A DNA stretch of 64,000 nucleotides, taken from positions 3,906,001 to 3,970,000 of the forward strand of contig NZ_CP066784.1 in NCBI RefSeq assembly GCF_028751195.1. Direction: 5' to 3'. Each line of letters begins with the position of its first letter. Within the stretch, counting starts at the first letter, position 1. A program made the position numbers and the translations under genes. Of the stretch, positions 33,596-42,036 are shown in pieces. The DNA comes from Alicyclobacillus sp. ALC3 (GTDB lineage Bacteria; Bacillota; Bacilli; Alicyclobacillales; Alicyclobacillaceae). The notes beneath the pieces are model-generated. The model searched no databases. It saw nothing but the letters and a program-made list of their open reading frames with translations, and was not told the DNA's origin.

Positions 33596-34558
33596 GTGGT
33601 AACGTCTACTGAAGATATGCGTGTAACGCAGTTTATGGCGCGGATTGAGCGCGGTGAGAAGATTGAAGCAACGGACTGGATGCCGGATGACTACCGGATG
33701 GTCCTCGTAAAGTTCATACAAATGCACGGTGTGAGTGAAATCATGGGGGCCTATCCAGAAAAGGAATGGGTACCGAAGGCGCCGTCCCTGCGCCGAAAAC
33801 TCGGGATTATGTCGAAGGTGCAGGATGAGATTGGTCACGGACAGCTGCTGCTGCGGATTGCAGAAGAACTGGCTGCACCGCTTGGAGCGACGCGTGAGTC
33901 CATGATAGAAGACATCTACACGGGCCGGATTAAATTTCACAACGTGTTTCACATGCCTGCGCCGAGTTGGGCAGATGCTGGCGTCATTGGCTGGCTGGTA
34001 GACGGAGCTGCAATCATCTCTCAGGCGGCGCTCCTTGATACGTCCTACGCGCCGTATGCGCGCGTACTCAAACGCATCTGTGCTGAAGAGAGCTTTCATA
34101 TGCAACATGGAGAATCGATCATTCTTTCGCTAGCCGAAGGTACGTCAGAGCAACGCCAGATGTTGCAGGACGCGGTTGACCGCTGGTGGGAGTCTCTGAT
34201 GTTCTTCTTTGGCCCGCCTGAGATTTCCGACTCAGCGCGTGTCATGCTGAAATACCGAATTCGCGAGCGCACCAATGAGGAACTGCGCCAGAAGTTTCTC
34301 ACTCGCTACGTGCCGCGTATCCGCTCGATTGGCCTGACAATTCCCGATGAAATACTGCATTACGACGGGATCAAAAAACAGTGGACATACACTCAGCCAG
34401 ATTGGCAGAAGTTTGGCGAGATTGTTCGGAAGAACTCAGGGCCGATGTCGCAAGCACGCATTGCCCTACGCAAGGCCGCGCACACCGAGCAGGCGTGGGT
34501 GCGTGAAGCGATGAAGCGCACTGCCGACAGTGCACACGTCAGCGTGTTGGGAAAGTGA
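33596..34558 (+). CDS. paaA: Phenylacetyl-CoA epoxidase subunit PaaA
   Basis: This 320-residue di-iron oxygenase large subunit contains ferritin-like iron-binding motifs: DEIGHGQLL (E-x-x-H) and later CAEESFHMQHGE (second E-x-x-H). PaaA epoxidises the ring of phenylacetyl-CoA, the first ring-activating step of aerobic phenylacetate degradation. It acts in a complex with PaaB and PaaC. GTG 33596 has GAGGAGG eight bases upstream; the longer in-frame start at 33518 overlaps the TetR gene and has none. First structural gene of paaABCD. Confidence 0.93.
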   Translation: MVTSTEDMRVTQFMARIERGEKIEATDWMPDDYRMVLVKFIQMHGVSEIMGAYPEKEWVPKAPSLRRKLGIMSKVQDEIGHGQLLLRIAEELAAPLGATRESMIEDIYTGRIKFHNVFHMPAPSWADAGVIGWLVDGAAIISQAALLDTSYAPYARVLKRICAEESFHMQHGESIILSLAEGTSEQRQMLQDAVDRWWESLMFFFGPPEISDSARVMLKYRIRERTNEELRQKFLTRYVPRIRSIGLTIPDEILHYDGIKKQWTYTQPDWQKFGEIVRKNSGPMSQARIALRKAAHTEQAWVREAMKRTADSAHVSVLGK

Positions 34559-34568
34559 GGCGGCAGGC

Positions 34569-35003
34569 ATGACAACAGCTAGCGGAAACAGTGGCGGACT
34601 GTACGAGGCATACGAGGTGTTTGTCCAATACGACGTACTTGAGCCACATCAGTACGTCGGCAGTGTGTTGGCGTCATCGACAGATATGGCGCTGATCGTC
34701 GCGCGCGAGAACTTCCTGCGCCGCGACAAGGCCCACAGCCTATGGGTTGTGCCGAAGCGATTCATTGCAGTCAAGACATCCGAAGACGTGGACTTCTTTG
34801 CCGTTGAGTTCGACCGGGACTACCGCCGCGTCGATGGATACGCTGACAATGCCAGACGCTGGAAGGCATTTAAACTGCGTGCGATGGAGATTGACGAAGT
34901 TGTGGAAGATGTGAAACACGCGGGCAGTGGCAATCCCGAAGACCAAGTCACGTCAGGCGATGGACTTGCCACTGAATCTGCCCCAACACAGAGAGGTCGG
35001 TGA
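34569..35003 (+). CDS. paaB: Phenylacetyl-CoA epoxidase subunit PaaB
   Basis: This 144-residue PaaB family protein has the segment YEVFVQYDVLEPHQYVGSVL followed by ARENFLRRDKAHSLWVVP. PaaB bridges PaaAC heterodimers in the epoxidase complex. The C-terminal 40 residues or so are a low-complexity tail not needed for family membership. ATG 34569 follows GAGGCGGCAGG. Its stop overlaps the paaC start. Confidence 0.92.
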   Translation: MTTASGNSGGLYEAYEVFVQYDVLEPHQYVGSVLASSTDMALIVARENFLRRDKAHSLWVVPKRFIAVKTSEDVDFFAVEFDRDYRRVDGYADNARRWKAFKLRAMEIDEVVEDVKHAGSGNPEDQVTSGDGLATESAPTQRGR

Positions 35004-35815
35004 CGAGGTCTGTGACATACGCACAATTTGTTGCGAAGACAACCGATGACAGGTACATTGCAGCACTCACTTCGTTCCTGTGTCAGGCGGCAGACGACGA
35101 ACTTGTGATGGGCCACCGGGAATCGGAGTGGCTGGGAATGGCGCCCGAAATTGAAGAAGACGTTGCGTTTGGGTCCATCAGTCAGGATGAAGTCGGGCAC
35201 GCCGTTTACTACTACAACCTCGTATCCGGTTTGACGGGAGAGCCCGTGGAGTTGCTCGCCTACGAACGACCACACGATGTCCGACGGAACGCCGTTTTGG
35301 TTGAACGAGGCAATGGTGATTGGGCTTATACTGTGGTGCGCCACTTTTTTTACGACGAATTTGACCACCTGCGGTTAACCGCGTTGACACACAGTTCGTA
35401 CGAACCGCTGCGGCAAGGTGCCGCAAAGATGCTGCGTGAAGAGTACTACCATCGGTTGCACGCCCAGACATGGTTTACTCGACTGGCACAGGCTGGCGGT
35501 GAAGCGAAGGAGCGCATTGAGCGTGCCATTGCGACCCAATGGCCGGACTTGCCGGAACTGTTCATGTTCGGTGAAGCGGAACAGGACTTGTTGGCAAACG
35601 GCATTATCAGTTTGAGCGGCCGCGAGGTCCGGGAAGCTTGGTTCGAAAACGTGTCGAGGGTGATGCGGGGAGCAGGACTGATTGTCCCGCCAGCGCCTTG
35701 GCTAGGTGAGCAGAACGGCGGTAGCGAGGCGCGTGCGGTGCACACTGATGCGCTCAAGGAACTGCTCGGAACGCTCTCGGAAGTGTACGACCTTGACAAA
35801 ACTGCCGTGTGGTAA
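35000..35815 (+). CDS. paaC: Phenylacetyl-CoA epoxidase subunit PaaC
   Basis: This 271-residue ferritin-like structural partner of PaaA shows FGSISQDEVGHAVYYYN, RHFFYDEFDHLRL and LREEYYHRLHAQTWF. It retains helices resembling the iron site but acts as the non-catalytic subunit. GTG start coupled to the paaB stop (GTGA). Confidence 0.93.
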   Translation: MTRSVTYAQFVAKTTDDRYIAALTSFLCQAADDELVMGHRESEWLGMAPEIEEDVAFGSISQDEVGHAVYYYNLVSGLTGEPVELLAYERPHDVRRNAVLVERGNGDWAYTVVRHFFYDEFDHLRLTALTHSSYEPLRQGAAKMLREEYYHRLHAQTWFTRLAQAGGEAKERIERAIATQWPDLPELFMFGEAEQDLLANGIISLSGREVREAWFENVSRVMRGAGLIVPPAPWLGEQNGGSEARAVHTDALKELLGTLSEVYDLDKTAVW

Positions 35816-35831
35816 CAAGGGGGGTGGCAAC

Positions 35832-36326
35832 ATGATGAAGCGCGTGCAGGAGGAGGCGTTGGCTCCGGAGGTGGAACGAGCTCTTTACGACGTATTTGAT
35901 CCAGAAATCCCGGCACTCAGCATCATGGACCTCGGCATGGTGCGGAGCGTGACGAGCGCCGATGGACACGCCTTGGTGCAACTCATGCCGACTTTTATGG
36001 GGTGTCCTGCGCTATCGATCATTCGCCGCAACGTCATCGACCGTGTGCTCGCCGTAGAAGGTGTCACATCTGCTGACGTGGAGTTCGTGTACGATGAACC
36101 TTGGACAACCGAGCGAATGACGGAAACGGCGAAGGTTCGCTTACGCGAGTTCGGAATTGCTCCGCCGGCCTGCGGCCTACTCCAGATGAACTCTTTAACC
36201 GCCGAGTGCCCGTACTGTCGATCGTCGCACACGCGCCTCGATAGTCTGTTTGGACCAACCGCCTGTCGGTCGGTGTTTTACTGCGAGGATTGCCATCAGC
36301 CGTTTGAAGCGATGAAGCCCGTCTAA
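35832..36326 (+). CDS. paaD: PaaD, phenylacetyl-CoA epoxidase maturation protein (MIP18/DUF59 family)
   Basis: This 164-residue protein has an N-terminal MIP18/DUF59 domain (VFDPEIPALSIMDLGMV, FMGCPA). The C-terminal zinc-ribbon-like Cys set is CPYC, then CEDC. PaaD is thought to help metal or cluster insertion into the epoxidase. AAGGGGGGTGG lies before two adjacent ATGs (35832, 35835). No paaE reductase follows: the next gene is on the opposite strand. Confidence 0.92.
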   Translation: MMKRVQEEALAPEVERALYDVFDPEIPALSIMDLGMVRSVTSADGHALVQLMPTFMGCPALSIIRRNVIDRVLAVEGVTSADVEFVYDEPWTTERMTETAKVRLREFGIAPPACGLLQMNSLTAECPYCRSSHTRLDSLFGPTACRSVFYCEDCHQPFEAMKPV

Positions 36327-36370
36327 GAGGTTCTGCAGGGTCTGCCTCTCGCGCACACGGCTAATTGTAG

Positions 36371-37660
36371 TTAATCCTGCTGGTGAAACAGGTGGTAGTA
36401 TATCGCTACGTGCAGAAACAGGCGGGCGACCGGGTCGTCCAGGTCGACTGAGAGAAGTTGCTGCAACTGTTCCAGTCGATGGTAGAGCGTTTGACGGTGA
36501 ATGAACAGGGCATCTGCTGTTTGCTGTTTAGAACGGTCACAGTCAAGGAACGCTTTGAGGGTATCTAGTAGGCTGGTGTGGTGCCTCCTGTCAAAGTCGA
36601 GCACGGGTGCAAGTGTGCGCTGTACGCTGTAACTCGCTTCAGTATGCAGCGAGAGCATCGCCACCCATTGGTAGATCCCGGTCTCTTCCGAGGACATCCA
36701 GCCGGTCCCGTGTACTTGTTCACAGATTGCAAGCGTCGTCTTCGCATCGGTATAACTGCGTGGCACGTCGATCAGTTCACAGACCTCACTGCCAACGCCC
36801 ATGCAGGGTGCATTGTTCCAGCCGGAGCGCTGTAAACCCCGTGTCAACGATTCGAACGCAGGATTCACTTGGTCCAACCAGTCGGACGGTGTGGGCCCCT
36901 CAACTCGTCTTACATCGCGCTCTAAAATCGCCACAATTAGGTCAGCTCGGACGGACAAGTAAGAGCGAATGCCGTGCTGCGCAAACGCGTTCTTGACGGC
37001 CAGTGACAGTTCCGTCCGGCGGTTAAACCAGTCTGTTGCCACATCGAACGGCAGTCCCGCCGGGCTCGGACCGACCAATGCGTCGTCGATTTTCAGTACA
37101 GCGACTCGATAGACTTTGGTGGAGTTTGCTGTTTTGCGCTCGAGTCGCGGCGCAATTGGCAAGGCTTGACGTTGTTCGTATTCGTCCCGCACTGGCAGGT
37201 TGCCGCCACTTTGGCGCAACCACTGCTCGACCCAGTCTTGTTCGAAGAACGCTTGGCGTTCTTGCATCAAGATCAGTTTATGTACGTCCTGCGTGATGTC
37301 CACAAAGCGCACCTTACGGCGAAACACAATGAGGGGGAATCCTGACGACTCGGCGAGGTCGCGGACCGCATCTGGAATTTCTCGAACACTTGTGCCAAGT
37401 TCAATACATAGCCCTGCGGCTCGGCCGGCCACAAGCTGCTCAACAAAGGAACAAAAGCGCGTGACCTCGCCGCCAAATCCAAGACCAGTCGTGAGAATCA
37501 ATTCTCCACCGCGAATGTGGTCAAGTGGTTCAGAGATATCAAGTATATGGACCCAACGCACAACTCGCTCTAACCCGGATTCGCCCGCGACCAAGTCAGC
37601 GGCTTCAAACACAGGTCGATTTAATACGTCGCAGACTCGCAGAAACGGCTGCACGTGCAC
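36371..37660 (-). CDS. PucR-family transcriptional regulator of the pyrimidine locus
   Basis: This protein of about 430 residues has an N-terminal PucR ligand-sensing domain (VCDVLNRPVFEAADLVAGESG through LILTTGLGF). A central GGDEF-like region follows, then a C-terminal helix-turn-helix (LLDTLKAFLDCDRSKQQTADALFIHRQTLYHRL). PucR-type proteins control purine, pyrimidine, proline or GABA catabolism. Divergent placement next to the aminotransferase-preTA locus indicates control of pyrimidine degradation. The start is uncertain: GTG 37660 has GCGAGG nearby, and the frame is open to 37747. Inverted repeats at 37742 and 39230 are candidate binding sites. Confidence 0.85.
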   Translation of the reverse strand: MHVQPFLRVCDVLNRPVFEAADLVAGESGLERVVRWVHILDISEPLDHIRGGELILTTGLGFGGEVTRFCSFVEQLVAGRAAGLCIELGTSVREIPDAVRDLAESSGFPLIVFRRKVRFVDITQDVHKLILMQERQAFFEQDWVEQWLRQSGGNLPVRDEYEQRQALPIAPRLERKTANSTKVYRVAVLKIDDALVGPSPAGLPFDVATDWFNRRTELSLAVKNAFAQHGIRSYLSVRADLIVAILERDVRRVEGPTPSDWLDQVNPAFESLTRGLQRSGWNNAPCMGVGSEVCELIDVPRSYTDAKTTLAICEQVHGTGWMSSEETGIYQWVAMLSLHTEASYSVQRTLAPVLDFDRRHHTSLLDTLKAFLDCDRSKQQTADALFIHRQTLYHRLEQLQQLLSVDLDDPVARLFLHVAIYYHLFHQQD

Positions 37661-37741
37661 CACGTCCTCGCCACAGCAGTACAAAACTCCTGATCTATAA
37701 AACTTGCCTGTAAACCTGTCACGACTTTCCGCAACAGCGTC

Positions 37742-37773
37742 ATACAAATTGTATCATGTCGGGGTGCAACCCC
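37742..37773. promoter_or_regulatory. Candidate PucR operator and hairpin in the divergent promoter region
   Basis: ATACAA-A-TTGTAT at 37742-37754 is a perfect 6-1-6 inverted repeat between pucR and the aminotransferase gene. A near copy occurs before preT (39230-39242). A second repeat, GGGGT-GCA-ACCCC, lies at 37761-37773. Confidence 0.55.
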
Positions 37774-37854
37774 TGTGCTACCCTATGGGCAACTTCAGTC
37801 TACCATGCTGCCTGCCGAGGCGCGAAGACTGGCGGCAGCTCGAAAAGGGGCCAG

Positions 37855-39189
37855 ATGATGGGGAACTCAGGGGTGTCACAAGAGGCGGGGGAGCTCGCCA
37901 ATCGGCAACGCCGCGTACTAGCTCCAGGCGTTGCGACCTACTACGCAGAGCCGATTGAACTACATCACGGCGACGGATGTTACCTCTTTGACAAGAGTGG
38001 TCAACGCTACCTCGACTTTTTCGGTGGCATTCTCACGGTCAGCGTGGGGCACGCCAACCCGCGAGTGAACGCTGCTGTCGTGGACCAAATTCAGAAACTC
38101 ACACATGTTTCCACTCTCTACATCACTGCTCCGATGGTAGACCTCGCGGAGCGACTCGCACAGATGACGCCGGGAGACCTCGAAGTCAGCTTCTTTACGT
38201 CGAGCGGCACAGAGGCGAATGAAACGGCGGTTGCGATGGCGCGCACGGCCACCGGCGCATACGACGTGATAGCGCTTCGGCACAGCTACAGTGGGCGCTC
38301 GGCGCTTGCGATGACGTTGACAGGGCAAGCCAACTGGAAAATTGGACTCTCTGGTACACCGGGTGTCGTACACGCCATGAACGCCTACTGCTATCGTTGC
38401 CCATTTGGCAAGACGCCGGACCGTTGTGGCCTCGAGTGCGCCAAGGACATGGAAGACACAATCAGAACTTCAACGTCCGGGCGCATCGCGGCCGTCATCG
38501 CCGAACCGATTCAAGGTGTGGGTGGGTTCATCACGCCGCCAGACGAGTACTTTCAAGAGATTGCCGACATTGTCCGCAAGTACGGCGGGTTGTTCATTGC
38601 CGACGAAGTGCAGACGGGTTTCGGGCGCACAGGGAAAGCGTTCGGGATTGAACACAGCGGTGTGGACCCGGACTTGATGACCTTCGCCAAGGGACTCGGC
38701 AACGGGCACCCAATTGGCGCCACGATTGCGACTCAAGCAGTCGCAGGTCAGTACACTGGGCCAACCATCTCGACATTTGGAGGAAATCCGGTGTCGATGC
38801 GGGCTGCCTTGGCCACGCTCGATGTCATTGACGAAGACAGTTTGACGGAGAATGCGCGGGACCAAGGGGCTGTGCTGCGAGCGGGGCTCGAAGAACTACA
38901 ACAGCGCTACCCGATGATCGGTGACGTGCGAGGGAAGGGACTGATGCAGGGGATGGAGTTCGTCCGCTCCGACAAGGAACCAGCTCCTGACCTCGTCAAC
39001 CGATTTTTCGAATACACCAAAGCCGAGGGCCTGCTCATTGGGAAAGGCGGGCTGTACGGAAATACTGTTCGCATTGCGCCAGCATTGAACGTCAGCCGGC
39101 AACAAGTAGATGACGCACTGTCACTGATGGAGGGCGCTTTGGCGCGAATGGTGAGGGAGGAGTCAGGGCTCGCACAACTCACTCCCTAG
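37855..39189 (+). CDS. Class III PLP aminotransferase, probable beta-alanine/3-aminoisobutyrate transaminase
   Basis: This 444-residue fold-type I aminotransferase of the AGXT2/omega-amino-acid group has SSGTEANETAVAMAR (phosphate site), IAEPIQGVGGF, FIADEVQTGFGRTG (PLP Asp) and TFAKGLGNG with the Schiff-base Lys. In this locus the natural substrate is the beta-amino acid released by uracil or thymine degradation, giving malonate or methylmalonate semialdehyde. ATG 37855 follows AAAAGGGG. An unusual four-Cys stretch (CYRCPFGKTPDRCGLEC) lies near residue 180. The first gene of the catabolic series. Confidence 0.88.
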   Translation: MMGNSGVSQEAGELANRQRRVLAPGVATYYAEPIELHHGDGCYLFDKSGQRYLDFFGGILTVSVGHANPRVNAAVVDQIQKLTHVSTLYITAPMVDLAERLAQMTPGDLEVSFFTSSGTEANETAVAMARTATGAYDVIALRHSYSGRSALAMTLTGQANWKIGLSGTPGVVHAMNAYCYRCPFGKTPDRCGLECAKDMEDTIRTSTSGRIAAVIAEPIQGVGGFITPPDEYFQEIADIVRKYGGLFIADEVQTGFGRTGKAFGIEHSGVDPDLMTFAKGLGNGHPIGATIATQAVAGQYTGPTISTFGGNPVSMRAALATLDVIDEDSLTENARDQGAVLRAGLEELQQRYPMIGDVRGKGLMQGMEFVRSDKEPAPDLVNRFFEYTKAEGLLIGKGGLYGNTVRIAPALNVSRQQVDDALSLMEGALARMVREESGLAQLTP

Positions 39190-39229
39190 GGCCGTCGGTG
39201 AAATTAGTCGTCATCCGGCACTGAATTTC

Positions 39230-39242
39230 ATACAACTTGTCA
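39230..39242 (+). promoter_or_regulatory. Second candidate PucR operator, upstream of preT
   Basis: ATACAA-C-TTGTCA repeats the site at 37742-37754 with differences only at the centre and the last two bases. It lies in the 163-base gap between the aminotransferase and preT genes, where a second promoter would be expected. Confidence 0.5.
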
Positions 39243-39352
39243 CTCATGAACTAGATAAGTCCTCCCTATGATCTTATACGCACAATAGCCTGTCGATTAC
39301 GAATGTTCGACATGCGTTGCCGGACTGGATACCGGAAGGAGAGCGAGCGAAC

Positions 39353-40759
39353 TTGACAAGAGGGTCTGTCAATGAACTTGTAGCCCACCGGTTGGATGAG
39401 AGCCTTGAGGACCCTCTCACACGACCGGAAGCGCTTCGAGAAGCCAACCGTTGCCTGTTTTGTTACGACGCACCGTGTACGAAAGCCTGTCCCACCCACA
39501 TCGATATCCCAAGTTTCATTCAAAAGATCGCGACTGACAACCTGCTTGGCAGCGCACGTGTGATTATGGACGCGAATCCCGTCGGAGCAAGTTGCGCTCG
39601 CGTTTGTCCGACAGAGGACCTGTGTGAGGGAGCCTGCGTCCTTGGGCGCGACGAGTCTCCCATTCGCATTGGTGACTTGCAGCGGTATGCCACCGACTGG
39701 GCGAAAGACTGTGATGTCACCTTGTTTCAAGCAGGTCCATCCACTGGCAAGAGCGTCGCTGTGGTTGGCAGCGGACCAGCGGGACTCGCGGCTGCGCGGG
39801 ACCTTCGGCGTCACGGTCATGCTGTCACCATCTTTGAGGCGAAGGCACAGCTCGGCGGACTTGACACGTACGGCATCGTTCCGTTTCGACTTCCAGCAGA
39901 AGCTTCGCTTTGGGAAGCGGAGCAAGTGACCCGGATGGGCGTTGATGTCCGGACAAACACGGCCGTCGGCGTCGACATCTCTGTGGATGAGCTATTCGAC
40001 GACTTTGATGCGGTCATCGTGGCCTGTGGCATGGGGTACGTACCGCCACTCAACATACCCGGTGAAAACCAGGACGGCGTCTGGGACGCCATCGACTTCA
40101 TTGAACGGGCGAAAACTGGGGATGTTTTGCCGACTGTCGGGCGACGTGTGGCCGTCATTGGGGCGGGTAACACAGCGATTGACGCAGCCACTTGTTCGCG
40201 CCGGCTCGGGGCTGACGAAGTGATGATTTGTTATCGGCGCACGGAGCGCGAAATGACGGCTTACCCGTTCGAGTATGACTTTGCGAAACTTGAAGGGGTC
40301 TCCTTCCACTGGCGCTGCGCTCCGGTGCGGGTCGTGGGCGAAGCTGGCCGGGTCGTTGGCCTTGAACTCGTTGAGACGGAACTGCGCATGGATGAGTCTG
40401 GCCGTGTCACTCCGGTCGCTGTCCAAGGTTCTGAATTTGTTGTGCCTGTGGACACCGTGATTCGGGCGATTGGTCAGGAGCGCAGAACAGCTCTGCTCGA
40501 TTCGTTTGGCATTGAGCACCGTGGGGGCGTTGCCTCGGTGCAGGACGGCATGTGCACCAATCTTCCGAACGTGTTTGTCGCGGGCGACTGTACGTTCGCT
40601 AAAGGCGGCCGTGAAGCGATGGTCGTTGAAGCTGCGGAACAAGGCAAAAGCGCCGCTGCGAGTGCGCACGCATTCTTGACCAGTCGAGCGACCGGACGGA
40701 CGGCGGCAACCGACCTCGGTTTGGACGAGGCGGGCGCGCAAGGCGAAGGAGGAATGTGA
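39353..40759 (+). CDS. preT: PreT, NAD-dependent dihydropyrimidine dehydrogenase subunit
   Basis: This 468-residue flavoprotein resembles the small subunit of glutamate synthase and the N-terminal half of mammalian dihydropyrimidine dehydrogenase. N-terminal Fe-S cysteines are in CLFCYDAPCTKACP and CARVCPTEDLCEGAC. The FAD motif is VVGSGPAGLAAARDL, the NAD(P) motif VIGAGNTAIDAA, and the second FAD part NVFVAGDCTFAKGG. It passes electrons from NAD(P)H to PreA, which reduces uracil or thymine. TTG 39353 is chosen because AAGGAGAG lies nine bases before it. Coupled to preA. Confidence 0.92.
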   Translation: MTRGSVNELVAHRLDESLEDPLTRPEALREANRCLFCYDAPCTKACPTHIDIPSFIQKIATDNLLGSARVIMDANPVGASCARVCPTEDLCEGACVLGRDESPIRIGDLQRYATDWAKDCDVTLFQAGPSTGKSVAVVGSGPAGLAAARDLRRHGHAVTIFEAKAQLGGLDTYGIVPFRLPAEASLWEAEQVTRMGVDVRTNTAVGVDISVDELFDDFDAVIVACGMGYVPPLNIPGENQDGVWDAIDFIERAKTGDVLPTVGRRVAVIGAGNTAIDAATCSRRLGADEVMICYRRTEREMTAYPFEYDFAKLEGVSFHWRCAPVRVVGEAGRVVGLELVETELRMDESGRVTPVAVQGSEFVVPVDTVIRAIGQERRTALLDSFGIEHRGGVASVQDGMCTNLPNVFVAGDCTFAKGGREAMVVEAAEQGKSAAASAHAFLTSRATGRTAATDLGLDEAGAQGEGGM

Positions 40760-40760
40760 G

Positions 40761-42014
40761 ATGGCAGACTTGCGCTCGAACCTGGCCGGGATTGTTAGCC
40801 CCAACCCATTCTGGCTGGCGTCAGCGCCCCCCACCAACAGCGGCTACCAGGTGATGCGGGCGTTCGAAGCCGGTTGGGGTGGAGCCGTGTGGAAGACCTT
40901 GACGGACGACCCGGTCACGAATGTCACTTCTCGGTTCTCTGGACTTTCGTGGAAGGGTCAGAAGATGGTTGGGATGAACAACATTGAGCTCATCTCCGAC
41001 CGACCTCTTGAGGACAACTTGCGCGAGATAAGTGAGGTCAAGCGCGCGTTTCCGGACCGCACTGTCATCGCGTCCTTAATGATCGCGCCAGTGCGCGAAC
41101 TCTGGCACGAAGTAGTCAAACGCGTGCAGGACGTTGGTGTCGATGGATTTGAACTAAACTTCGGCTGTCCGCACGGCATGTCCGAGCGTGGCATGGGTTC
41201 AGCCGTTGGGCAAGTTCCAGAGCTTGTTCGGCAGAACACGGAGTGGGTCGCAGAAGTGGCTGAGGTTCCGGTCATCGTGAAACTGACGCCGAACATCACA
41301 GACGTGCGGCACACGGCGCGCGCTGCCTGTCAGGGCGGGGCGAGCGCAGTTAGCATGATCAACACCATCAACAGCCTGATGGGTGTCGACCTCGACACCT
41401 GGAACCCAATTCCGCAAGTGGACGGACGTGGCGCGCACGGGGGTTACTGTGGGCCAGCGGTGAAGCCGATTGCCTTGCACATGGTCGGAGACTGCGCGCG
41501 CGACCCCGAAGTGACGGTGCCCATTTCCGGCATTGGCGGAGTCGCCTCGTGGCAGGACGCAGTCGAGTACCTGTTGATGGGCGCGAGCAACGTCCAGGTT
41601 TGTACTGCTGCCATGTACCACGGCTTTCGAATTGTCGAGGACATGCAGGACGGGCTCAACAACTACCTCGATGCGAAGGGAATCGCCAGTGTGCAACAAC
41701 TGGTTGGGCAGTCGGTTGGGAAGTACGGCGACTGGAACGACCTCAATCTGTCGTACAAACTGGTCGCCCGTATCAATCAGGACCTCTGCATCCACTGCAA
41801 CAAGTGCCACATCGCCTGTGAAGACGCTGCGCACCAGTGCATCGACCGCCTGCCGCAAACGGGCGGCGAGACAATGCTCGTCGTTGACGAGTCGGAGTGT
41901 GTCGGCTGCAATCTGTGTTCCATGGTCTGCCCGGTCGAAGACTGCATCACGATGGTTGAGGTGGACACGGGGCGTGCCGCACAGACGTGGCGTGAGCGTG
42001 AGTTCCAACATTAA
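40761..42014 (+). CDS. preA: PreA, NAD-dependent dihydropyrimidine dehydrogenase catalytic subunit
   Basis: This 417-residue protein has a dihydroorotate-dehydrogenase-like FMN barrel (start NPFWLASAPPTNSG; loop FELNFGCPHGMSERGMG with the catalytic Cys). A two-cluster ferredoxin domain follows (CIHCNKCHIAC and CVGCNLCSMVCPVEDC). It reduces uracil and thymine to the 5,6-dihydro forms together with PreT, which precedes it by one base. First step of the reductive pyrimidine route. Confidence 0.94.
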   Translation: MADLRSNLAGIVSPNPFWLASAPPTNSGYQVMRAFEAGWGGAVWKTLTDDPVTNVTSRFSGLSWKGQKMVGMNNIELISDRPLEDNLREISEVKRAFPDRTVIASLMIAPVRELWHEVVKRVQDVGVDGFELNFGCPHGMSERGMGSAVGQVPELVRQNTEWVAEVAEVPVIVKLTPNITDVRHTARAACQGGASAVSMINTINSLMGVDLDTWNPIPQVDGRGAHGGYCGPAVKPIALHMVGDCARDPEVTVPISGIGGVASWQDAVEYLLMGASNVQVCTAAMYHGFRIVEDMQDGLNNYLDAKGIASVQQLVGQSVGKYGDWNDLNLSYKLVARINQDLCIHCNKCHIACEDAAHQCIDRLPQTGGETMLVVDESECVGCNLCSMVCPVEDCITMVEVDTGRAAQTWREREFQH

Positions 42015-42036
42015 CACACGAAGTGAGGTGGTAGGA

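Noticed and set aside
39992-40837. 281-codon minus-strand frame over preT
   Set aside because: Antisense to preT, low-complexity composition and no ribosome site.
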